From a virus: a stretch of DNA of 41,382 nucleotides. Position numbers and translations under genes: made by a program. Location: positions 1 through 41,382 of IMG/VR virus record IMGVR_UViG_3300036985_002084; one strand, given 5' to 3'. Of this stretch, positions 24,195-31,124 are shown one piece after another. Each line of letters begins with the position of its first letter. Position 1 is the stretch's first letter. The notes below the pieces were generated by a model, which was not told where the DNA came from, did not search any database, and saw only the letters and a list, made by a program, of their open reading frames with translations.

Positions 24195-25391
24195 GTGGCC
24201 AGAGGTCCGAAAAGACTTGCTGTTGAGGGCATACTTCGCGCCGCGTCGGACTACATCCCCGACGCCATTGAGACGCCGCTGCGTCGCGCTCTTGGCGTTG
24301 ACGTGCCACGTGCCCCTCGTCCGCGTCAAAAGCCCAAAGTACGCACCGACAACCCCGGCGGTGAGTGGCTCGAGCATGAGCGCCGCCGAGCAGATGAACG
24401 TGTCCGCAGTGGCGGCACCAAGGTCAGTGGCGCGGTCACTGGCTATCTCAAAAAACCGATTGAGCTCGACCCGCGCAAGTTGGAGGTTATACCCGGTGCC
24501 AGAAATGAGCGCCGCGTGCCGGGCGAGTTCCAGTACGACCAGCTCCGCCCGTCTATGGAAGAGAAAGGTTTTCTGCCAGACAGCCCGATCCTCGTTGGCA
24601 TCAACCACCGAGGCGAGCCCTACATCATCGAGGGTAATACCCGCGCCGCCGTTGCGCGTGACATAGGCATCGACCGTATCCCCGCCGAGGTCCGCTACTT
24701 CGCTGGCGGCGAGGGCGTAGAGGGGCCGATGATGCCTGAGCTGCTTGAAAAGTACATGCCGCCATCGGAGCTGTCACTCGACCCGAACTTTCGGCGGTTC
24801 TTTGAGGGCAGCAAAGCCGTTGACGAGTACGGCGAGCCTCAGAGGTTCTTTCACGGCACTTTAGCACCAAGAGGCATTGACGCGTTTAGGTTCAACAGCC
24901 ATTTTGGAACCGCATCCCAAGCAAACGAACGTGTACAAAGCCTCGCGGAGATGGAGGACGACTACCGCCATCGCTACCTCTATCCGTCTGGGGCTTACCA
25001 AGCTCCGCAAGTCATGCCGGTGTATCTGAACGCCCAAAACCCCATGCGGTTTGAAGACACAATGTTTGAAGACTGGCGTGAGCCGATTAAGAAAGCAAAG
25101 GCCCTTGGGCATGACAGTATCGTGTACCTTAATCGCGGTGAAATGACAGAAGATCAACTTGCTAAAAACAAAGAATTAACAAATTTGTGGGGAATGCGCC
25201 TCTCGGACGATTACCTTCGCAGTGAAGTTCCGGGCGTTGCTGATAGTTACATCGTCTTCGACCCCAAGCAGATCAAGTCCGCCAGCGGCAACCGTGGCAC
25301 GTACGACCCCGACGACCCAGACATCAACATGGCGCGCGGCGGTCTCGCCGTGAAGCCAAATAAGTTCGCCGTTAAGAGAAAAAGGAAGTAA
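24195..25391 (+). CDS. ParB-like plus ADP-ribosyltransferase-like protein with shared N-terminal leader (candidate injected effector)
   Basis: 398 residues, GTG start; alignment of its first 33 residues with the next protein (PKRLAVEG, ASDYIPD, PLRRALG) supports this start. Residues about 85-170 resemble a ParB/sulfiredoxin-like domain (PILVGINHRG, then EGNTRAAVARDIGIDRIPAE). Residues about 205-378 resemble the ADP-ribosyltransferase domain found in phage 'polyvalent' proteins: AVDEYGEPQRFFHGT (His220), HFGTASQANE, VMPVYLNAQNPM, AKALGHDSIV, DSYIVFDPKQIKSASGNRGT and DPDDPDI. A basic tail (FAVKRKRK) ends it. Known polyvalent proteins are thought to be delivered with phage or plasmid DNA to modify host targets. 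Location after ejection genes supports delivery, by inference. Catalysis and target are unproven. Confidence 0.7.
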   Translation: MARGPKRLAVEGILRAASDYIPDAIETPLRRALGVDVPRAPRPRQKPKVRTDNPGGEWLEHERRRADERVRSGGTKVSGAVTGYLKKPIELDPRKLEVIPGARNERRVPGEFQYDQLRPSMEEKGFLPDSPILVGINHRGEPYIIEGNTRAAVARDIGIDRIPAEVRYFAGGEGVEGPMMPELLEKYMPPSELSLDPNFRRFFEGSKAVDEYGEPQRFFHGTLAPRGIDAFRFNSHFGTASQANERVQSLAEMEDDYRHRYLYPSGAYQAPQVMPVYLNAQNPMRFEDTMFEDWREPIKKAKALGHDSIVYLNRGEMTEDQLAKNKELTNLWGMRLSDDYLRSEVPGVADSYIVFDPKQIKSASGNRGTYDPDDPDINMARGGLAVKPNKFAVKRKRK

Positions 25392-25393
25392 GC

Positions 25394-27460
25394 ATGGCAA
25401 AGCGCAAAAGTCCTAAACGGATGGTTGTCGAGGGTGCCATAGAAACCGCCTCGGATTACATCCCCGACATCTTGGAGAAGCCGCTGCGTCGCGCGCTTGG
25501 CATGTCGGATCTTGCTGCCAAGAAACAGAAGCCGCTGGCTGCTAAAGCTACACCAACGGGCAAACCAAAGGTATCTACGCCAACGGCCACCAAAACAAAG
25601 CCGCTTGCAGTAAAGACGGAAGCACCGCCGACCGCGCGTCGGACAATGACGCAAACGCCAAACCTGCGCAACATGGACACGCCTACCGCCATCGAGGTAG
25701 CCAAGACAGAACCGCACCTTATTCAAGATGCCAGCGGGCAGTACGTAGGCGCACCGCGCGGCATGATGACGGCGGATGACATCGCAGCAATGCGCGCGTC
25801 CTTTGACGCTGATGTAGCACAAGGCGCAGAAGGCGCAGACTGGTACACGCGCGCTCGTGCATCAAACGTCGATCTGGCTGGGCCCGACCCCGCAAGGCAG
25901 CGCTTGCTCGCGCAGGAACAGGCCCTGTGGTCCGCTCAAGCCAACCCAGACACCAACCTTAACTTTGCCATGCAAGGCCACAACGCGTACGAAATGGGCG
26001 TGCCCCTCGACAAGGTGCGTACGGGACAACAAGCTCGCACGTACACCGCTGCACGCGACGCGGGGGTAGACATACCCCTCGGCAAGAAGACCGGCATCTA
26101 TGGCATGCACCTAGATCCGACATCGCCTTACGCCACGACGGGCACGAACGACATCTGGCATGCTCGCGGTTTCGGCTACAAGGATAACGACGGCGGCATG
26201 TTTTCGCGTGCGCTATCGGACCAAGAGCACCGCTTCTTGGATTACGAGACCATGCTCGCTGTCGAACGCGCAAACGCCAATAAACTTGCAGGGCGCGACG
26301 ACTGGCTTGCGCACGAAATCCAAGCCGCGCCTTGGGTAGCAGGAAAAGGTCGTGGACTTGCGCAGAACATAGCGGGTGCGGGCAACGAGGTATCACCAGC
26401 GCAGCTTGACGAGGGCTTGCGCCGAGCGGGTATGACGTACCCAGACTACCTCGACAAATACACTGCCAACGCCACGTACGAGCAGGTGCCGTACTCCACT
26501 TCGGGGCATCTCGAAGGTATCGGCGCTGGTGACGAGGCCATACGCAGAGAATACTCGCAACAGCCCAGCTTGTCGTGGACCGGCAATTCCGACCGAGATA
26601 TGCTTTACGACGCATTAGGCGCGTATCAATCACCCACAATCGGCGCTACAGGTGTCTACACACCCCCCGGCGGATCTTTAGAAACCAACGTAGCGTTTAA
26701 CGCGCAGCCACTTGTCGGCCTAACAGAAGGTGGCGTAGACCCCGCATCGCGCGGCATGCTTGACTTTGCTGAAACACTTCGCGGGTACTTAGGCGCGCAG
26801 GGTGCCAGTGCTTGGCACAAAACCCTTACAAATGTTCCTGCGGGACAACAAGGCTCCGTGCTCATTCCTGCGGAAGGCCCTGTGCCCGCCGAGACATTGG
26901 TCGAACTCGGCAATTTGGGCGGGAAGTACGGTGTTCCAGATTTTGTTGATACGGGCAAAGGTGTCACCATGACCAATTTCGATCCAGAGGTCGGTCCGCC
27001 AAGCGGTGCGGCTACGGGTCGCAATCTTAAGGGTGACTTTGGCGGTGGTATTCAGGACATCATGTCTTCTGACCCACTTCGCGTAAAAGTAGACAGTTCG
27101 TACATACCGCTTCTCGAAGCTGGCAGCGATGCTGGGCAAGGTGTTGCGGGATCTGGCTACGCCACGGACAAGCTTCTTTCTATGGCCGCCAGATACCCCA
27201 TCGCTGCGAAAAAACTTGAAAGCGGAAACATTCAGGCGCGAGCAGTGCGCCAAGCGGACCTCGACGAGGATTACGCAGCGCGCGGCTTTGGTGCCACTCG
27301 CGAAGACATCCAAACAGCGCGGCGCATTTTCAGCGAGCGTGGGTTTGAAGGCCTTCGCGAAGCACGCAGGCAGGGTGTGGCGCTGCCGGGCATAGCCGCT
27401 CTTCTCAGTCTTTACGGTCTTGAGGGGGGCGAGGAGGCTGACGGTGCTGGTGGCTTCTAA
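25394..27460 (+). CDS. Large late-block protein sharing an N-terminal leader with the ART-like protein
   Basis: 688 residues. Residues 1-36 repeat the leader of the preceding protein (SPKRMVVEG, TASDYIPDILEKPLRRALG), followed by a Lys/Pro/Thr-rich disordered linker (about 37-90). Residues about 125-315 form a distinctive domain (GADWYTRARASNVDLAGPDP, LWSAQANPDTNLNFAMQGHN, GTNDIWHARGFGY, LDYETMLAVERANAN) that I recall from other uncultured phages as a domain of unknown function. The rest is Gly-rich with no recognised motif. The C-terminus has a hydrophobic helix (LPGIAALLSLYGL) and an acidic Gly-rich end. Probably a virion or injected protein. The 3' end overlaps a - strand gene for 56 bases. 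Confidence 0.65.
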   Translation: MAKRKSPKRMVVEGAIETASDYIPDILEKPLRRALGMSDLAAKKQKPLAAKATPTGKPKVSTPTATKTKPLAVKTEAPPTARRTMTQTPNLRNMDTPTAIEVAKTEPHLIQDASGQYVGAPRGMMTADDIAAMRASFDADVAQGAEGADWYTRARASNVDLAGPDPARQRLLAQEQALWSAQANPDTNLNFAMQGHNAYEMGVPLDKVRTGQQARTYTAARDAGVDIPLGKKTGIYGMHLDPTSPYATTGTNDIWHARGFGYKDNDGGMFSRALSDQEHRFLDYETMLAVERANANKLAGRDDWLAHEIQAAPWVAGKGRGLAQNIAGAGNEVSPAQLDEGLRRAGMTYPDYLDKYTANATYEQVPYSTSGHLEGIGAGDEAIRREYSQQPSLSWTGNSDRDMLYDALGAYQSPTIGATGVYTPPGGSLETNVAFNAQPLVGLTEGGVDPASRGMLDFAETLRGYLGAQGASAWHKTLTNVPAGQQGSVLIPAEGPVPAETLVELGNLGGKYGVPDFVDTGKGVTMTNFDPEVGPPSGAATGRNLKGDFGGGIQDIMSSDPLRVKVDSSYIPLLEAGSDAGQGVAGSGYATDKLLSMAARYPIAAKKLESGNIQARAVRQADLDEDYAARGFGATREDIQTARRIFSERGFEGLREARRQGVALPGIAALLSLYGLEGGEEADGAGGF

Positions 27461-27560
27461 AAGCCACCGCCCCCGTCGTACGCCTCGCAATATCCAACTG
27501 TTCTTCTTCCGTGTACGGCGGCTCGTGAAAGCCGCCCCATTTAGTCTTTACGTAAACCAT
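27405..27560 (-). CDS. 51-residue hypothetical protein, antisense to end of late block
   Basis: Starts at ATG 27560 with a strong ribosome site AAGGAGA (27568-27574) seven bases upstream, inside the end of the endonuclease VII gene. The protein begins MVYVKTKWGGFHEPPYTEEE and continues QLDIARRTTGAVAF before a Pro/Arg/His-rich tail that runs antisense to the last 56 bases of the 688-residue gene. The first 35 residues look like normal protein; the tail composition may simply reflect the overlapping gene. The function is unknown. It is the last gene of the early block. Confidence 0.6.
   Translation of the reverse strand: MVYVKTKWGGFHEPPYTEEEQLDIARRTTGAVAFRSHQHRQPPRPPQDRKD
27517..27536 (+). terminator. 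Possible weak terminator at the convergence point
   Basis: GGCGGCT (27517-27523) and AGCCGCC (27530-27536) pair perfectly around a 6-base loop, followed by CCATTTAG. It lies 57 bases after the last + strand stop. The T tract is poor, and the hairpin lies inside the coding sequence of the small - strand gene, so it may be coincidental. Nothing better is seen between the converging blocks. Confidence 0.35.
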
Positions 27561-28056
27561 CTTTGTTTCTCCTTTTCATTTTCTCTATAGTGGGTTGATT
27601 TAGGTAATCTATGGCCTTTTGAAGGCGTTCGGGGTCGTCGCGCAAAAGACCCATGCCAGTGTTGCACTGCGTGCAGAGAACACCGCGAGGCGTCTTTGTG
27701 TCGTGGCAGTGATCTGCGTGGGTCTGCTTAGACGGGCGAGACCTAAGATCGTCACCGCAGATGGCGCACTTGTAATCTTGGAACGTCAACACCTGCTCCA
27801 TTAATTCGGGCGTGAAGCACGCCAACTTTAGATTGTTACGCCGAACCGTGTCCTTGTTTGCATCGCGCCACACCTTGTTTTGAGCATAAATGCGCTCTTT
27901 GTTTTCCTCTCGGTACTTTGCGTTAGCTACACGTCTTTTGGCCTTATGCTTTTCGTGTTGTTCGCGCGCGTACGCCCGATGCTTTTCGGGTTCATCTGCG
28001 TATTTTTGTTTTGCCCATTCGCGCCTGTAGGCTTTGCGCGCTTCACTTTCCGCCAC
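27541..28056 (-). CDS. Endonuclease VII-like HNH recombination endonuclease
   Basis: 171 residues from GTG 28056, which overlaps the helicase end; an upstream in-frame ATG would run antisense-like through the helicase gene. The N-terminal 75 residues are very basic and helical (KHRAYAREQHEKHKAKRRVA), suited to DNA binding. The catalytic part has CAIC (Cys97, Cys100), HADHCHDTKTPRGVLC (Asp115, His116, His118, Cys128) and CNTGMGLLRDDPERLQKAI (Cys131, Asn132), the full endonuclease VII zinc/HNH pattern. The family cleaves branched DNA such as Holliday junctions before packaging. Motifs are intact. Confidence 0.88.
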   Translation of the reverse strand: MAESEARKAYRREWAKQKYADEPEKHRAYAREQHEKHKAKRRVANAKYREENKERIYAQNKVWRDANKDTVRRNNLKLACFTPELMEQVLTFQDYKCAICGDDLRSRPSKQTHADHCHDTKTPRGVLCTQCNTGMGLLRDDPERLQKAIDYLNQPTIEKMKRRNKDGLRKD

Positions 28057-29404
28057 GGGACCGCAGTGCCTCCAATAATATCTCCTGCACGCTCTTCTTC
28101 GATGACAGTCGCTCCATGACCATGTCGTCGACCGTGTTGCGGGCGAGGATGGGGTAGATGTGCACGGGTCTATCATAGCCCGCCTGCTTCTGGCGCATGG
28201 GCCCGATGCGTTCGATGATCTGCATGTGCTCTTCCAAATTCCAGTTAACGCCGAAGAAGGCAAGAATGTTCCCGCCGTCCGCTAAGTTTAATCCGTGCCC
28301 CGCCGACGCAGGGTGAGCGAATAGTAACGGCACCCGTCCGGCGTTCCACTGCCTGATCGTATCAGGGTCAGCGTCCAGCACCCGACCTTGACGGAAACGA
28401 GCTTGTAGACGTTCGAGATCGTGCTTGAAGTTATAGGCCACAATGACCGGCGCTCCGTTGGCCTCCTCGATAATACTCTCCAGCGCATCCAGTTTCGCGG
28501 CGTGCACATCCTCCCACTCTCCTACTTCGTTCGTGTATATGGCTCCATTGGCAATCTGCAAGCACTTCTGCGTGCGGACCGCCGCATTGGGTGCCTCAAC
28601 ACCCTCCTCGTTAATTATGGCGAACATCTCGGCCTCCATCTCGGCATACGCAGCGCGCGCCTTCGGAGGAAGGTCGACGTAGATTGACGTCGTTATTGGC
28701 TCGTCCACCTGCAGGCCTTTGACCGTCAGGCAAATGTCCTTCAACTTCTCCTCGACCTCGCCCTGCGTGTGCTCGTGCGGCACGAGGCTGTAGCCGTCAT
28801 AGCCCTTGCGGAACCAGCGGCTCTCGAAGGCACTGAACGTCTTGCCCAGCCGCTCGCCTTGGTCGAGAAACCATATCTGACCCCAAAGATCTTTGACGCC
28901 GTTCGGCGCTGGCGTCCCTGTAAGCCCTATGAAGCGGGTGACGTGCGTGTGGGCCACCTGACCCAGCGCGCGTGCCCTCGACCCACCCTGACGGATGCGG
29001 TAGGACTTCAGGCGGGTGAACTCGTCGGCCACCACGGTCTTAAACGGCCACGCGTCACCGAGTGCGGTCCGTAGCCAAACGAGATTGTCGTAATTCGTGC
29101 AGTAGATGTCGGCTGGCGTGTCGAGCGCTGCCTGACGCTGCTTCGGCGTGCCGGTGATGACACTGACCCGCAAGTGCGACAGGTGCGGCCACTTCGCCAC
29201 CTCGTCGGGCCACGTCGACTTGGCCACGCGCAGCGGTGCCAGCACCAGAACAGGGAAGACGTCCTCGACCGTCGACAGGTTGTCGAGTGCAGTCAGCGTG
29301 GACACGGTCTTCCCGCCGCCCATCGGCATCCACAAAGCGGAACGGCGCACCTTGTACAGGTGCGCCATCGCCTCCTTCTGATAGTCGTGTGGCTTGAAGG
29401 TCAC
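28043..29404 (-). CDS. SNF2-type DEAD-like helicase
   Basis: 453 residues from GTG 29404 (GTGA overlap with the upstream gene). Motifs in order: MPMGGGKT (Walker A, about 26-33), VVADEFTRLKS (DExx, 127-130), GLTGTPAPNG (161-169), SAGHGLNLADGG, and QIIERIGPMRQKQAG (motif VI). This is the phage SNF2-like helicase commonly found with polymerase, VRR-NUC and DUF2800 genes. It uses ATP to move on or remodel DNA during replication or recombination. The order of motifs and length are normal. The stop overlaps the endonuclease VII start. Confidence 0.9.
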   Translation of the reverse strand: MTFKPHDYQKEAMAHLYKVRRSALWMPMGGGKTVSTLTALDNLSTVEDVFPVLVLAPLRVAKSTWPDEVAKWPHLSHLRVSVITGTPKQRQAALDTPADIYCTNYDNLVWLRTALGDAWPFKTVVADEFTRLKSYRIRQGGSRARALGQVAHTHVTRFIGLTGTPAPNGVKDLWGQIWFLDQGERLGKTFSAFESRWFRKGYDGYSLVPHEHTQGEVEEKLKDICLTVKGLQVDEPITTSIYVDLPPKARAAYAEMEAEMFAIINEEGVEAPNAAVRTQKCLQIANGAIYTNEVGEWEDVHAAKLDALESIIEEANGAPVIVAYNFKHDLERLQARFRQGRVLDADPDTIRQWNAGRVPLLFAHPASAGHGLNLADGGNILAFFGVNWNLEEHMQIIERIGPMRQKQAGYDRPVHIYPILARNTVDDMVMERLSSKKSVQEILLEALRSRGGK

Positions 29405-30141
29405 GCAGCCTCCGCTTCTAGTTTGGCCAGCTTGACGTACTCCTGCACGCGCTCCAGTGCGTCGGCCCAGTCGTCGGCGTAGTGGTCGCCGAAGAACGGG
29501 TCGCGCTCCTCGTCGTCGCAGATGTCGCGCTGACCCCAAACGATGATGCTGCTATTGTACTCGCCGAAGTCGTAACTGCGGTACGTCTCGATGTCGATGC
29601 CGTACTCGTCAGCCAACCGCTTGGCTTTGCGGCGGATGGTCGCCTCGGTGTCTTTGACCTTGACCTTGGCAGGCAGCACCTCGGCCAGCGCCACCTTGCG
29701 TGCATGGTCGATGCGGTAGACGGCGGTGACCCGCGCGCGACGCTTGACCTTGGCGTCACGGATCGAGACGATGTTGCTGCTCAGGCCGCAGCAGTAGCGG
29801 CGGCCCTGCACCACCTGCCAATGGTTACCGGCGACGACGAGGTATAGCGTCTTGCCGTCGCGCTCGTCGCTCTTCAACCAAGCGGCCAGCGTTGGGTTGG
29901 TCTTCGGCGTGAGGGGGTTGAGCTTGGCGGCCGACGACACGTGGTAGCCGAGCAGGTTGAGCGACTTGATGATCTCCCAGTCGTGCGTGCCGGTGACACT
30001 ACGCTTCTTGTTGACGAAGCGGATGACGGCGGACGCCTCGGCGGTGTCGATGCCTGTGATGATCGAAAGTGCCGCTGGGCCGCAGAAGCGGTTGTGCCCC
30101 TTGGCTGCGCGCTTGACGGGTTTGAGTGTTGCGGTAGGCAT
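29401..30141 (-). CDS. C39/papain-like cysteine peptidase-like protein, first gene after promoter
   Basis: 246 residues, ATG 30141 with AAGGAG nine bases upstream. Residues 17-30 (NRFCGPAALSIITG) place Cys20 at a helix start, as in C39-like peptidases. His107 lies in LYLVVAGNHWQVVQG, with a possible Asp129 following (NIVSIRDAK). The spacing fits a Cys-His-Asp papain-type site. The C-terminal 100 residues (about 150-246) are helical and acidic. It is read from its own promoter as the first gene of the downstream early unit and overlaps the helicase start. The substrate is unknown; it could process phage or host proteins, or be an inactive relative. Confidence 0.6.
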   Translation of the reverse strand: MPTATLKPVKRAAKGHNRFCGPAALSIITGIDTAEASAVIRFVNKKRSVTGTHDWEIIKSLNLLGYHVSSAAKLNPLTPKTNPTLAAWLKSDERDGKTLYLVVAGNHWQVVQGRRYCCGLSSNIVSIRDAKVKRRARVTAVYRIDHARKVALAEVLPAKVKVKDTEATIRRKAKRLADEYGIDIETYRSYDFGEYNSSIIVWGQRDICDDEERDPFFGDHYADDWADALERVQEYVKLAKLEAEAA

Positions 30142-30174
30142 GGTATTGTACTCCTTCTTCGTTGCTGATGCCCC

Positions 30175-30203
30175 CTTATACCACCTGCAACAAGATATTG
30201 CAA
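30175..30203 (-). promoter_or_regulatory. Early promoter A
   Basis: On the - strand TTGCAA (30198-30203) is followed after exactly 17 bases by TATAAG (30175-30180), a good sigma-70-type pair. The surrounding leader (TTGCAATA, five bases, TTGCA, a GGGGG run, TCAGCAAC, AAGGAGTAC) is repeated almost exactly before 38001, which supports function. It lies in a 72-base gap between the VRR-NUC and cysteine-peptidase-like genes. Confidence 0.7.
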
Positions 30204-30213
30204 CCCCTTATTT

Positions 30214-30498
30214 TTAGCCAGTTCGCACTTTCTGTACGATTTCGTCGATTTCTTCCTTGCTGGTCGCAATAAACACCGGAATGCCGTAGGTCTGCATGCG
30301 CTGGATCTCGTGAGCCTGCACCTTGCTGACGCGGTCGCCGTCCGCCTTGATCTCGATGAAGGCCGCGTTGGGCCACGTCCACCACACAAAGCAGTCAGGG
30401 CAGCCGTTACGGCCCTCCCAACGCACCTTGCGGTACTGACCCCCACTCTTCTGCACGACGTGCTTGAGATGGTCCTGCAGGCGTCCTGCAGGCGTCAC
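30214..30498 (-). CDS. VRR-NUC domain nuclease
   Basis: 94 residues from GTG 30498 (GTGA overlap with the methyltransferase gene). The PD-(D/E)xK core is GCPDCFVWW (Pro34-Asp35), AAFIEIKADGD (Glu49-x-Lys51) and VQAHEIQRMQTYGIPVFI (Gln61). This is the standalone VRR-NUC nuclease type common next to phage helicases and DNA polymerases. The expected substrate is branched or flap DNA in replication and recombination. The N-terminus contains an 11-base direct DNA repeat (30474-30494 region) that encodes part of TPAGRLQD and needs no special explanation. Confidence 0.88.
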   Translation of the reverse strand: MTPAGRLQDHLKHVVQKSGGQYRKVRWEGRNGCPDCFVWWTWPNAAFIEIKADGDRVSKVQAHEIQRMQTYGIPVFIATSKEEIDEIVQKVRTG

Positions 30499-31124
30499 TT
30501 GACCGCTGCGTAGCAGCCAAAGTTGCCCCAGCGCCAAATTGGGTCGACCGAGCGAAACATGTGCAACTCGCTCATCAAGCCTGCCTCGGTCTGTTGGTGC
30601 ATTACCGGCGCGAGGGCGACGGCCTTGTCAACAATCTCTTGATCGGTGAAGGTCTTGCGCTTAAACGTCAGGAGCTGCGCAGACAGGCTGTTGTCAAGCC
30701 GCCGGTCATTGCTGTGCAGTTTCTCAGCAACCAACAGCACGCCACCGACAACCAGTGTGTCGTGACACCGTTCAAAGAACTCGGCGCGGTCGCGGTACGG
30801 CATGAACTGCGCGGTGAAGACCGAGACGATCACACTGGCTGGGTCCAGATACACGTTGAGAATGTCCTCTTTGATGAAGCGGATGCCGTCGGCAGGCTCA
30901 GGCTGTATGTCACGATCTACGCCAACGTAGCTCACGTCCGCGCGCTTATCGACCTGCTTCAGCAGCCGACCCTCCGAGCAGCCGACGTCAAGCACCGTGG
31001 TGTCCTCCTGCGCAAAGTCGAACATGATGCGGTTGAGGATGGTGTCCAGATGTGAAAGCATCGGGATCGACCGCGCGATGTGATCGTCAAAGTCCTCGAC
31101 CTTGGAAAAGTCAAACGAGTTCAT
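30495..31124 (-). CDS. CmoA-like class I SAM-dependent methyltransferase
   Basis: 209 residues, ATG within the last 14 bases of the cytosine methyltransferase gene. SAM motif VLDVGCSEGRLL (45-55), YVGVDRD acidic strand (66-72), and IKEDILN. The whole layout follows bacterial CmoA: DDHIARSIP near residue 13, FTAQFMPYRDR (103-113), GGVLLVAEKL (127-136), FKRKTF (154-159) and NFGCYAAVK at the end. CmoA makes carboxy-SAM for tRNA wobble-uridine modification. By eye alignment the CmoA Arg that binds the carboxylate (Arg199 in E. coli) corresponds to Ala168 here, so ordinary methyl transfer is as likely. The substrate is unknown; its partner may be the adjacent DNA methyltransferase. Confidence 0.75.
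   Translation of the reverse strand: MNSFDFSKVEDFDDHIARSIPMLSHLDTILNRIMFDFAQEDTTVLDVGCSEGRLLKQVDKRADVSYVGVDRDIQPEPADGIRFIKEDILNVYLDPASVIVSVFTAQFMPYRDRAEFFERCHDTLVVGGVLLVAEKLHSNDRRLDNSLSAQLLTFKRKTFTDQEIVDKAVALAPVMHQQTEAGLMSELHMFRSVDPIWRWGNFGCYAAVK

Noticed and set aside
28057-28263. N-terminal extension of the endonuclease VII frame into the helicase gene
   Set aside because: The extension reads as Ser/Arg/Cys-rich shadow sequence; GTG 28056 at the gene junction fits the overlap habit of this genome.
28043-29404. Pro in helicase motif VI (RIGPMRQ) as a loss of the arginine finger
   Set aside because: I recall the same Pro form in this phage helicase family, so it is not a defect specific to this gene.
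29405-29539. N-terminal Arg-rich extension of the helicase frame
   Set aside because: It overlaps the upstream gene for 135 bases and looks like shadow sequence; the GTGA start at 29404 is preferred.
30181-30203. Sigma-54 promoter from the two TTGCA elements in promoter A
   Set aside because: The -24 GG is missing and the distance between elements is 13 rather than 12 bases; the 17-base sigma-70-type spacing fits better.
30471-30495. Tandem repeat of GCGTCCTGCAG as a possible control site
   Set aside because: Two short copies inside the start of the VRR-NUC coding frame; probably simple slippage without function.
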